From contig CAYJKC010000002.1 in the NCBI GenBank assembly GCA_964370675.1, positions 46,622-110,621 on the forward strand: DNA of 64,000 nucleotides. The letters run 5' to 3'. The notes below the pieces were generated by a model, which saw only the letters and a program-made list of their open reading frames with translations, had not been told where the DNA came from and searched no databases. Positions within the stretch are counted from its first letter, which is position 1. The number at the start of each line of letters is the position of its first letter. The stretch is from CAYJAD01 sp964370675. Its GTDB lineage: Bacteria; Desulfobacterota; Desulfovibrionia; Desulfovibrionales; Desulfovibrionaceae. This document shows positions 34,712 to 42,973 of this stretch, in pieces. The translations under genes and the position numbers were made by a program.

Positions 34712-37618
34712 CTATAAAAGTTTATGTATAGTAAAACCTTCTGCTTGTGCAGCTTCCTCAGCCTTAGATCCTCCAAGAATACATATACTGCCTTGCTTGG
34801 ATGCCTGCTCCATTATTTGGGCAAAATCATTGAAATCTTTAGCCTTGGTTGATAAAATTTCATCGCGCATTTGCTGGCGGGCTTCATCAGAATCAGCACA
34901 AAGATAGCGGCTTAAAGATGCTGCGCCCTTGGCATCTGGTAACATATGTGTATCTAGGTCACCAATGGCCCCTACAATGGCGGCTGAAAGTTCACGTTCG
35001 TCAGGGTTAAAAGCATGTAGGAACTGTGCTGTATTGTCATATACTTTTAGTGTTTCAAGCACATTAGGGTCGCGGTATGAAGCTTGAATAAGTACACCAC
35101 TTAGGCGGTCAAGAGCGCAAAAAGCTCCATATGCGCCACCTTGTACACGCACCTTTTCCCATAAATAACCCATACGCAAATATCTAAATATTACTTGTGC
35201 TGAACCATTGTATTTATATCCTAAGTCAAATAAGTTTGCCCCCTTACCTACAAAGTTAATTTGTGATGGGGCAGTAAAGACTTCTGCCTTAGCTAAACTT
35301 GGCTTTGTCCATGTTGCACTGCCCAAATCATTTTGAGGTAGGCTTTGCATAAAGGCTTGGGTCTGACTTTCTAATTGTTTTAAAGTTTTGGCATCAGCAG
35401 TACAATCCATAATACTGCCCTTGGCAGTGAGTATATATTGGTAAAGGCTTTGCAAATCTGCAAGCACACTTGACCAATTATCATTAGTACGCTCTATAAG
35501 ATTTTGAATATATTGTAAGTTGCTAACGCCACCTGTTAATTCTTCAATCCAACCTGTGGTACTATAGTGTGCTCTAATACGCGAAGAAATAGTGGCATGC
35601 CCTGAGGCTAAGAGGTTATATTCTTGCCTTGCCTTAGCTTCAAGTAACATTTGAGAAAATCTTTCTTGCTGGTCAAGGTTTGGGGTAAAAAGAATTTCAT
35701 GCATAATATCTAATAGATCTCTTGCCTTATCTCGAACTACCTTGCCACCTAAGGAAAAGTAAGCCACAGGGCTCCTATCAAGTCTGTGCGTTGCTAAAAA
35801 AGGTGCAGCCCATACTCCACCAGTTTTAGCTGCCACATGCATACCCATTTGTACAAAATCACGCTTGGCAGTGCCCATTTCTGTAAGCGCGCGACCTAAG
35901 AGTGGTATTAGGGGCAATAGCTTTTCTGGTACTGCATTTAAGGGTAGAAGTAAATTTACATAAGCAATACCAGCAGTATCAAGTTCATGTACTAATATAG
36001 GTGCTTTGGAACTACCTTTTTCTTTTAGCGGTATAGTTTTATTTTGTAGTGGTAGGTCAGAAAGTGCTAAACTTGGTATGGTAGCTAATGCCTCAGGGCT
36101 ATCCACTTCTTCTTGTGCTGCACGAAGTTTTTTCGTTTCTTCCACTAGGGCTGCACGTTCAGTGGGGGAGCAAGCTTGTTGAAGGCGCAAAAGATGAGCT
36201 TGTTCTTCTTCTGCCAATTTTGCTTCAAGTGTGGTATCTGGTAAAAGTATAACTGTGCTTCTATGGTTATTATTTAAGAACCACTTTTCAATATAATGTT
36301 CAAATATCTTTTCGCCTTCACTTAATCTAGCTTTGATGGACACGAGTGGTTCTTCCCACATAAGGGCCGCTAGTGCCGCATCAGGTTCTGTACTATAAAG
36401 CCAAGTGGAAAGACTTTGCACCATGGCCGCAATGCCGCGTGGCAGGCGACCAGAATTGTTTTCGCGCAACTCAAACTCTACACTATTAACGGCAGCTTCA
36501 ATAACTTCTTGCTCAATGCCTTGCTCTACAAGTTCTGCCAATGTATTAAAAATTAATATTTCGGCTGTGTGTAATTGACGCGCATCAACACCTTTTAGTC
36601 CAACAGAGTAATACATTTGACGTAAGTCTGTTTCAAGACCAATGCCTGTTGTATCTTCACCAAGCCCAGACTCAATAAGGGCTTTTCGCAAAGGGGACCC
36701 TGGCAATCCTTCTAAAATATGTTCAAGTATTTCAAAAATAAGTGCATTTTCTATTTCAGAACTTTCACATAAAAGCCAGTTTACTGTAAACATGGCTCTA
36801 CTGTCGTGCTCATTGCTGGCATATGGCACCTCAATTTGCCTTGGCATATCAAGGTGTTTTTGTAGGGGAATTTCAGAGTTTGTATTATTTTTTTTATAAT
36901 TCTTTAGAGCGTTTCCAACTATATCCAAACGTTTTTGTTCATCATCATCACCCCAAAAGAAAAAGCGAGCGTTACTTGGATGATAATAGTTTTTATGAAA
37001 GTTTTTAAAGCCCTCATAGCTTAGGCGTAAAATATCACGTGGGTTGCCCCCTGAGTCTAAGTTATAGACCATATCTGGGAAAATAGATTGTTGTGATTGT
37101 TCTGCCAATACTGAGTCCGGTGTTGAGTAAACACCCTTCATTTCATTATAAACAACGCCTTTAAATGTCCAAGGGTCATCGGCATTTTCTGCTTCCACAT
37201 GCCACCCCTCTTGGCGGAAAGTATCTTCACTAATTAGGGGGTGGAAAACAGCATCTATATATACATCAATTAGATTATAAAAATCTTGTATATTGGTACT
37301 GGCAACAGGATAACAAGTTTTATCCGGAAAGGTAAAAGCATTTAGAAAAGTTTGCAGTGAACCTTTAAGCAGCTCTACAAAGGGCTCTCGAACCCTAAAA
37401 TTTTCCGAACCACAAAGCACAGAGTGCTCTAAAATATGCGCTACACCAGAAGAATCTGGTGGTGGTGTACGAAGTGTGACCCCAAAGCATTTATTTTCAT
37501 CGTTATTGATGATGGAAAGTAATTGGGCGCCGGTTATATTATGTTGCCACAACTTTGCTTTGCCTGAAACCTCTTGTACCTCTTTTTCCCAAACTAGGGT
37601 AAAGTCTTTATTTTGCAT
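34712..37618 (-). CDS. Insulinase-like M16C metalloprotease (presequence-protease type)
   Basis: A 968-residue cytoplasmic zinc peptidase, the length of single-chain M16C enzymes such as PreP that degrade short unstructured peptides inside a closed chamber. The inverted zinc motif HILEH is at 61-65, with the distal Glu in VVYNEMKGVYS near residue 165. A region like the M16C-associated domain follows, and the C-terminal half carries the second, catalytically inactive M16 repeat. No signal peptide is visible. The gene stands alone, between hairpins on either side. Confidence 0.9.
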   Translation of the reverse strand: MQNKDFTLVWEKEVQEVSGKAKLWQHNITGAQLLSIINNDENKCFGVTLRTPPPDSSGVAHILEHSVLCGSENFRVREPFVELLKGSLQTFLNAFTFPDKTCYPVASTNIQDFYNLIDVYIDAVFHPLISEDTFRQEGWHVEAENADDPWTFKGVVYNEMKGVYSTPDSVLAEQSQQSIFPDMVYNLDSGGNPRDILRLSYEGFKNFHKNYYHPSNARFFFWGDDDEQKRLDIVGNALKNYKKNNTNSEIPLQKHLDMPRQIEVPYASNEHDSRAMFTVNWLLCESSEIENALIFEILEHILEGLPGSPLRKALIESGLGEDTTGIGLETDLRQMYYSVGLKGVDARQLHTAEILIFNTLAELVEQGIEQEVIEAAVNSVEFELRENNSGRLPRGIAAMVQSLSTWLYSTEPDAALAALMWEEPLVSIKARLSEGEKIFEHYIEKWFLNNNHRSTVILLPDTTLEAKLAEEEQAHLLRLQQACSPTERAALVEETKKLRAAQEEVDSPEALATIPSLALSDLPLQNKTIPLKEKGSSKAPILVHELDTAGIAYVNLLLPLNAVPEKLLPLIPLLGRALTEMGTAKRDFVQMGMHVAAKTGGVWAAPFLATHRLDRSPVAYFSLGGKVVRDKARDLLDIMHEILFTPNLDQQERFSQMLLEAKARQEYNLLASGHATISSRIRAHYSTTGWIEELTGGVSNLQYIQNLIERTNDNWSSVLADLQSLYQYILTAKGSIMDCTADAKTLKQLESQTQAFMQSLPQNDLGSATWTKPSLAKAEVFTAPSQINFVGKGANLFDLGYKYNGSAQVIFRYLRMGYLWEKVRVQGGAYGAFCALDRLSGVLIQASYRDPNVLETLKVYDNTAQFLHAFNPDERELSAAIVGAIGDLDTHMLPDAKGAASLSRYLCADSDEARQQMRDEILSTKAKDFNDFAQIMEQASKQGSICILGGSKAEEAAQAEGFTIHKLL

Positions 37619-37753
37619 GAAATCCTCGTGTTACAAAGATAAATTATTGTAAAGTGTTATGTTTTTAGAGTATAATTTAAAAATTAATTATTAAATTAAG
37701 TCAAGTTACTTTATTCTATCAAATAGAACAGCTTTGTTAGTGCTTAAGAAAAA

Positions 37754-37783
37754 AAAAGGGGGCGAAAAATCCCGCCCCCTTTT
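37754..37783 (-). terminator. Intrinsic terminator of the 128-residue unknown gene
   Basis: A GC-rich stem, GGGGGCG (37758-37764) with CGCCCCC (37773-37779), extended by four A-T pairs, ends in a run of about ten T on the minus strand. It lies some 20 bases after the stop of the gene at 37802-38188, and is a textbook terminator. Confidence 0.85.
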
Positions 37784-37801
37784 GCATATTAAAAATAAAA
37801 T

Positions 37802-38188
37802 TTATGCATTGGCAGCTTTTAGCATTTCTTCTACCATACATAGTGATGGTGTAGCGTCGGCATCAAGCCCGCAAAGTTGGCGCACTGCTAGCATAAGCAT
37901 ATCAAATTGTAGGGTAATTTCTGTATTGCCATTGTGAATGACGCAATAGTCACCCATAACAGATAAACGATAAGCGCGGCGTGTACGATCTGGACCATTG
38001 CCACACACAATATAATAAACTTGTTCGTTATTATCAGTTACATATAGTTTTTGTCTGGTAAGGGTAGAGTTATCTTCATCAAACCATGAAGATTCTGCAA
38101 AAAGGCGTCCATGAAAAATAATATCAGGTCCGTTATCATGTTTGAGGCAGACATTTTCCATAGAGTGAGCGGCACCATCTGCATGCAT
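37802..38188 (-). CDS. Hypothetical protein, 128 aa
   Basis: Not recognised. A small, soluble alpha/beta protein with many aromatic and Asp/Asn residues (IIFHGRLFAESSWFDED, KLYVTDNNEQVYYIVCGNG) and a hydrophobic, Leu/Met-rich C-terminus. No signal peptide or TM segment. The ATG at 38188 is favoured because GGGAG is 7 bases upstream; another ATG two codons earlier (38194) is too close to it. It is monocistronic, ending at a strong terminator. The content looks coding rather than random, but I propose no function. Confidence 0.65.
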   Translation of the reverse strand: MHADGAAHSMENVCLKHDNGPDIIFHGRLFAESSWFDEDNSTLTRQKLYVTDNNEQVYYIVCGNGPDRTRRAYRLSVMGDYCVIHNGNTEITLQFDMLMLAVRQLCGLDADATPSLCMVEEMLKAANA

Positions 38189-38404
38189 AGTCATTCTCCC
38201 ATACTAAGCTTTTTTAATTGTTATAGCTTAGCTAACTTGTTTGCTTTTCTTCTTTTAAACAATATTTTTCACATTGATTCTATACAACGTCCAACGTTGA
38301 TTATAACTATCATCTTCTAACTTTATTTGTCAATATGAACTGAAAAAAGTATTGGACCTAGTAAAGCTTAACCAAATTGTACTTTAAGCCTTATGTATAA
38401 ACGC
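38189..38404. other. Intergenic region upstream of the TPR gene
   Basis: This forms most of the 323-bp gap before the TPR gene at 38512. It is AT-rich, with a short CAACGT/ACGTTG pair near 38285-38297. I see no gene, repeat or RNA here. The TPR promoter follows at 38405. Confidence 0.5.
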
Positions 38405-38433
38405 TTTACAAGGCTATATTCTTAATGTACGAT
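38405..38433 (+). promoter_or_regulatory. Sigma-70-type promoter of the TPR gene
   Basis: TTTACA (38405-38410), a 17-base spacer and TACGAT (38428-38433). The transcript would carry a leader of about 70 bases ending in a strong TTGGAGGA ribosome site. The spacer contains AGGCTATATTC, which matches 11 bases of the direct repeat at 2522; probably coincidence. Confidence 0.5.
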
Positions 38434-38511
38434 TAATGATATATAGTTATCTAGGTGGCATTTTGCTAACACAAATGGCAACTTATAAGAAAAAATTTTT
38501 TTGGAGGATTT

Positions 38512-39318
38512 ATGGCTGCAGATATTTCCAAAGTGCGTAAAGCCCTAGGTCAAGTCTCCATTAGTGTCAAGCAAGGCAAAGCTGTGGGTGCTGTTCAGGC
38601 AGTGCAAGACGGCATTAATTTATTGCTTAGCACTCCTCTTATGAAAGCTGAGCGCACAGAGTTTGTGCAACTTATCGATAGTGCACTTGCTGCCATTAGC
38701 GGTGATCCTTTAGTCAAGAACTTGTTTCCATTACAACTTTCATACACTGCTGGGCAAGAGAGAGAATTATTAGGTAATTTACGTGAGCTTATGGAAGTCC
38801 TTTCTGAAAACGTGCGTGAAGAAGCAGAAAGAGCTTTACGCGAACGCGAAGAAAAAAAGAGAGCTGACTTTGAGCGTGGCGTTGAAGAATTGGCAAGCAA
38901 TACTCAAAAAGGTCAAGCCACTTTTGCAACTTTAGCACGTGAATTTCCGCGTGATGCACAGCTTTTAGGTGATATGGGCGAAGCCTTGCTGAAAGTTCAA
39001 CTCTATGAAGAAGCTGTGCGCTTTCTCACTGATGCCTTGGATCAAAAGCCAGATATGCTTCCATTTTATAATGTTATTGGCATGGCATTACGTAAACTTG
39101 AAAGATTTGAAATTGCAGAGACATATTACCTTCGTGCTTCACAATATTTACGCCATGACCCTAACTTATATTTTAATATAGGAAGGCTTTATGTGGACTG
39201 GAAAAAATGGAATAAAGCACGTTCTGCAGCTATGGCGGCCTTAAAGTTGAATCCTGAATTTAGAGAAGCACAAAAACTATTGCAATATGCAGAGTCATTT
39301 CTTGAATCTAAAGACTAG
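38512..39318 (+). CDS. TPR-repeat protein, 268 aa
   Basis: A soluble 268-residue protein with an N-terminal helical region (1-90), a very charged coiled coil (about 100-125, REEAERALREREEKKRADF) and a C-terminal TPR array of three or more repeats (about 145-265; LGDMGEALLKVQLYEEAVRFL, FYNVIGMALRKLERFEIAETYY, LYFNIGRLYVDWKKWNKARSA, partly quoted). It is cytoplasmic by prediction. It is likely a protein-interaction scaffold, and its partner is unknown. It has an exceptionally good ribosome site (GGAGGA) and its own promoter. Its stop lies 6 bases from the convergent DUF721 gene. Confidence 0.82.
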   Translation: MAADISKVRKALGQVSISVKQGKAVGAVQAVQDGINLLLSTPLMKAERTEFVQLIDSALAAISGDPLVKNLFPLQLSYTAGQERELLGNLRELMEVLSENVREEAERALREREEKKRADFERGVEELASNTQKGQATFATLAREFPRDAQLLGDMGEALLKVQLYEEAVRFLTDALDQKPDMLPFYNVIGMALRKLERFEIAETYYLRASQYLRHDPNLYFNIGRLYVDWKKWNKARSAAMAALKLNPEFREAQKLLQYAESFLESKD

Positions 39319-39324
39319 ATAAAA

Positions 39325-39822
39325 TTATCTTTTTGAGCGCTCTACATATTTTGCGTAGCAAGAGGCAAGAGGCGAGTCACTTGGCATCTCGTTAAGGTAT
39401 TTCCCACTAAGCTTTGGGCCTTTAACAAAGGGTAATGGTTCTACATTATTTTGTATTTTTACAACTTCATGTAAGGGCGTCTTATCAAGGCTTAAGCGCA
39501 CCTTCACATCGGTGAAAAAATCTTTTTCCATAAATGCGTTAGCTCGCTCAAGAATTTCCATGCTCATAAATGATAATTCCTGCACGCTTGTAGCATCTTC
39601 TCCACCAACAAGTAGTACACCATCTTTATATCCTAAGGGCCAGGCAATACTTGCTAAATATTCACCCATGACCATGTCCCAATGTTGCCAAAGCTTGGTG
39701 AGTAATGCTTGCTCAGGCTTGCCCAGCTTTTGCATACAACTTTCAAGAAGTTGTTGAATATTCATAGGTTTTTCTAGGGGATCTCTTTTAGCTCTAAATT
39801 TTCCAAAGTAAGGTTTGTTCAT
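39325..39822 (-). CDS. DUF721 (DciA-like) protein
   Basis: A 165-residue protein matching DUF721, the family of DciA, which helps load the replicative helicase in bacteria without DnaC. The core, about residues 20-110, includes WQHWDMVMGEYLASIAWPLGYKDGVLLVGGED, quoted here in part as LWQHWDMVMGEYLA and GVLLVGGEDATSVQEL. The remainder is a basic, Pro-containing C-terminal tail. It is monocistronic. Role in helicase loading is a family-level inference. Two N-terminal ATGs exist (39822, or M20 at 39765), and I kept the longer one. Confidence 0.72.
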   Translation of the reverse strand: MNKPYFGKFRAKRDPLEKPMNIQQLLESCMQKLGKPEQALLTKLWQHWDMVMGEYLASIAWPLGYKDGVLLVGGEDATSVQELSFMSMEILERANAFMEKDFFTDVKVRLSLDKTPLHEVVKIQNNVEPLPFVKGPKLSGKYLNEMPSDSPLASCYAKYVERSKR

Positions 39823-40054
39823 AATTTAATCATATCTTAACATGTGCTACACTGCAAGTTTTGATAATTCATAATCAATAATGATAAACGCATTAAAGGT
39901 CAGAGCTTATTTTAGCTCGGTGTCAATTAAGGATTAACATACCAATAAGCCTTGCATAAAATACATCTATACTATAAGTAACATCTATGGTTAAATTTTG
40001 TAAAATGTAATTATACTTGTACATATTATTTAAAATACATACCTAAGGAATGTT

Positions 40055-41521
40055 ATGCTATATCCAGTTATACTTTGTGGTGGCAGTGGGTCACGTTTGT
40101 GGCCTCTTTCTCGCGCTCTTTATCCTAAACAATTTATGGAATATAGTTCCAATACACCCCCTTTGTTTACTCAGACCTTGCAAAGGGTTCAGCATATTCA
40201 ACGTAGTCAAGAACGCTCTGTAGGGGCTCCCATTATCATTTGTCACGAGGATTATCGTTTTTTTGTGGCAGCTACTATGCAGGATATTGTTGTTCCTGGT
40301 AGTCGCATACCTAATATTATACTGGAACCTCAAGCGCGTAATACTGCCCCTGCTATTGCTTTGGTTGCTTTAGCAGCGCTTGAGCGTGACCCTGATGCTT
40401 TGTTATTAATTTTACCTTCAGACCATGTGGTGCGCCCCGAAAATACATTAGTTAATGCCTTAAAAGAAGCTACTCCGGCAGCCAATAAAGGCTTTTTAGT
40501 CACCTTTGGCATTAAGCCAGATAAACCTGAAACAGGTTATGGTTATATAAAAAGTGGTGAACCCATTGACAAAGCAGAAGATGCACGCGGAAATATTAAA
40601 AATTCCACTTCATATGTAACTAAATTTGTTGAAAAACCAAATAAAGAAACCGCGAAGTCCATGTTGAATGAAGGTGGATATTTTTGGAATAGTGGCATGT
40701 TTTTATTTAGGGCTGATGCCATATTACATGAAATGGAAAAGTATAGCCCTGATATAGTTGATATTTGTCGTCATGCATGGACACAGCGCAAACAAGACCA
40801 TGACTTCATAAGACCCGATGCAGCAGTGCTTGCAGCTTGTCCTTCTGAGTCCATTGACTATGCTGTTATGGAGCATACTAATAAAGCGGCAGTTCTACCT
40901 TTAGATATTTATTGGAATGACTTAGGTTCTTGGGATGCACTTTATAATACTGCCACAGCCGATGCCCGCGGCAATGTGTGTAATGGTGATATTATAGCAC
41001 ATAAAACTAGAAATTCTTATATTCATGCTGATAAACGCTTGGTGGCAACTCTTGGCGTTGAGGATATGATTATTGTTGAAACTGCTGATGCCGTACTTGT
41101 TACAAAAAAACGTTTTGCCCAAGATGTTAAGGTGCTTGTAAAGGCTATGGAAGCCCAAGAGCGCAAAGAAGCCACTTGGCATCAAAAAGTATATCGCCCT
41201 TGGGGCTATTATGAAAGCCTTGTTTTGGCAGAAAATTTTCAAGTTAAACGCATTGAAGTGAATGCCTCGGCAGCTTTATCATTGCAAATGCATTATCATC
41301 GTGCTGAACATTGGATTGTTGTTAGCGGTACAGCAGAAATTACCGTTGGTGATAAAACATTTTTTCTAACTGAAAATCAATCAACTTATATACCTCCTAC
41401 TTGCAAGCATAGGCTGAAAAACCCCGGCAAGCAGCCACTAATCTTGATTGAAATTCAATCGGGAACTTATCTTGGCGAAGATGATATAGAGCGCTTTGAA
41501 GATAATTATGGGCGAGAATGA
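40055..41521 (+). CDS. manC: Mannose-1-phosphate guanylyltransferase/mannose-6-phosphate isomerase
   Basis: A 488-residue bifunctional enzyme that makes GDP-mannose from mannose-1-P, and may isomerise fructose-6-P to mannose-6-P. The nucleotidyltransferase domain (about 1-290) starts VILCGGSGSRLWPLSRALYPKQF (quoted here only in part as GGSGSRLWPLSR), then ILPSDHVV and FVEKPNKETA. The C-terminal cupin domain (about 370-480) has the metal-binding LQMHYHRAEHWIV. It supplies GDP-sugar for surface polysaccharides or glycoproteins. Ribosome site AAGGAAT. It is not in an operon with any glycosyltransferase. Confidence 0.94.
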   Translation: MLYPVILCGGSGSRLWPLSRALYPKQFMEYSSNTPPLFTQTLQRVQHIQRSQERSVGAPIIICHEDYRFFVAATMQDIVVPGSRIPNIILEPQARNTAPAIALVALAALERDPDALLLILPSDHVVRPENTLVNALKEATPAANKGFLVTFGIKPDKPETGYGYIKSGEPIDKAEDARGNIKNSTSYVTKFVEKPNKETAKSMLNEGGYFWNSGMFLFRADAILHEMEKYSPDIVDICRHAWTQRKQDHDFIRPDAAVLAACPSESIDYAVMEHTNKAAVLPLDIYWNDLGSWDALYNTATADARGNVCNGDIIAHKTRNSYIHADKRLVATLGVEDMIIVETADAVLVTKKRFAQDVKVLVKAMEAQERKEATWHQKVYRPWGYYESLVLAENFQVKRIEVNASAALSLQMHYHRAEHWIVVSGTAEITVGDKTFFLTENQSTYIPPTCKHRLKNPGKQPLILIEIQSGTYLGEDDIERFEDNYGRE

Positions 41522-41590
41522 TCTTGTTTAAGTTTTAATGTTGTGTTTATTGATTTACTTTGAAAATGCTTATGAAGGCTAAGCCATAAA

Positions 41591-41980
41591 ATGTTTAAGA
41601 GATTATATAATCCAGAATTTATAATATTATTTATTCTGTGCTTTATTTTTTATGGTGCTTTACATTTTTATGCTTCCAACGCTATGGATGGTGTAAAAAC
41701 CATAGAAGTAGTGCGCAGAGTTATGCTTTTACGCACTATATTTAGCTTTGTATTTGCTGCACTGCTTGGTTTTATCGGCGTCAAAATGACAGGGCAGGTA
41801 TGGCCAGCAACCTTAGTTCATGCTTTTGTTGTCGCCATTATGCTAAGTCTTGATTTATCTATAACAGAGATGATGCAAGATTGGATGCTTGTATTAATTA
41901 TTGTGGGAATTGTGGCAAGTATCACAGCTTTAGGCGGTGGTTTAACACTTGCTTATTATTGGTTTCGTATGCGTCGATAA
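41591..41980 (+). CDS. Small integral membrane protein, 4 TM
   Basis: A 129-residue hydrophobic protein with about four TM segments (10-27, 47-66, 74-93, 100-122) and a basic C-terminus (YYWFRMRR). Not recognised; no conserved motif seen. It follows manC by 69 bases on the same strand, so it may share its transcript. It converges on the unknown gene at 41985, 4 bases away. Confidence 0.6.
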   Translation: MFKRLYNPEFIILFILCFIFYGALHFYASNAMDGVKTIEVVRRVMLLRTIFSFVFAALLGFIGVKMTGQVWPATLVHAFVVAIMLSLDLSITEMMQDWMLVLIIVGIVASITALGGGLTLAYYWFRMRR

Positions 41981-41984
41981 TTCA

Positions 41985-42932
41985 TTATTGCTCAATGGCA
42001 AAGGAATTACGATATAATAATTTACCCGTGGTATCCTTTACTTCAATAATCATTTGAGCATTAAAAAGATCATACTCTGAAGCTATATCTGCAAATAAAA
42101 CGGCTTTTTTCCAACGCAAAATTCTATAATTTCCAACAGAAGCAGGGCTTAGTGATAAGGGAATCATTTCACCCGAAGCTAGGCTTAAAATACAAAATAC
42201 CGTGCCAGAAAGGCTTGTGCTGCCGGGATTTCGTAAATCTAAAGATGTACGAATTCTTCTTGGCTCAACCAACCTGCTTTGCACATTTTCAATCATAATT
42301 ATGCCTTCATCTACCACTGGAAACTCCTCATGCCCTGGACCTTCTTGCAAGGCTGCTGCAGCGCTGGCATCTTGCTCTTCAGAGTTTGTGGCTACTTCAG
42401 GGTTGGTTGTAATATCTGCTTGAGAAGTTGTTGAGACAGTTGTTGTGGTATTAGGGGGATTTTCTTGCTCTGTAGTTTGGGGATTAGTTCCATTAGCATT
42501 AGCCGTTGCCGCTGATGTAGCTTGTGCATTTGTAGTGGTTGATTGTGTGTCTGCTTGACTTTGATTAGTTTGCGTAAGTGTTCTTGGAGGTGGGCTTGGC
42601 TTTACAGTATTTTTAGCAAGCATTGAGTCTAAATCAGCTTCATATTTCATGAGTTCTTCAAGTGTTGCCAAGCGTTTAACTGTGGCAGCATTTTCTTGAT
42701 TTAATGCTTCAGCAGTGATAACTCTTTGTTTTAATGCATAATTTTCCTGCCACAAATAATAGGCACCCCAAATACTCAAACCTGTAATTATTGGCAAGCT
42801 ACATACTATGCTTATGAGAAAGAAAAAGCCAGAACGACGAACTCTAAAGCGTTTGGTTTCTCCACTATCACGCATGATAAGTAAATTTAGCTTTTCACCT
42901 GATACGGTCATAGCATACCTCTTGTGGCGCAA
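41985..42932 (-). CDS. Single-TM protein with low-complexity linker, 315 aa
   Basis: Unrecognised. A basic cytoplasmic start (1-34) precedes one TM helix (about 35-60), a coiled-coil-like stretch (62-105) and a long Thr/Asn/Gln/Ser-rich linker (about 110-190). The C-terminal beta-rich domain (200-315; RIRTSLDLRNPGS, LFNAQMIIEVKDTTGKLL) looks Ig-like. The layout resembles a cell-envelope anchor reaching across the periplasm. It is the last gene of the fmdB-purB-pyrE-L,D-transpeptidase run, 41 bases after the latter, suggesting a link to the envelope enzyme. Confidence 0.65.
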   Translation of the reverse strand: MRHKRYAMTVSGEKLNLLIMRDSGETKRFRVRRSGFFFLISIVCSLPIITGLSIWGAYYLWQENYALKQRVITAEALNQENAATVKRLATLEELMKYEADLDSMLAKNTVKPSPPPRTLTQTNQSQADTQSTTTNAQATSAATANANGTNPQTTEQENPPNTTTTVSTTSQADITTNPEVATNSEEQDASAAAALQEGPGHEEFPVVDEGIIMIENVQSRLVEPRRIRTSLDLRNPGSTSLSGTVFCILSLASGEMIPLSLSPASVGNYRILRWKKAVLFADIASEYDLFNAQMIIEVKDTTGKLLYRNSFAIEQ

Positions 42933-42973
42933 TTTAATTTTTCATAATATTAAAATAATTTAATAACACAATA

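Noticed and set aside
38411..38421. AGGCTATATTC match to the direct repeat at 2522
   Set aside because: Eleven bases only, without the rest of the element; lies in a promoter spacer and is probably chance.
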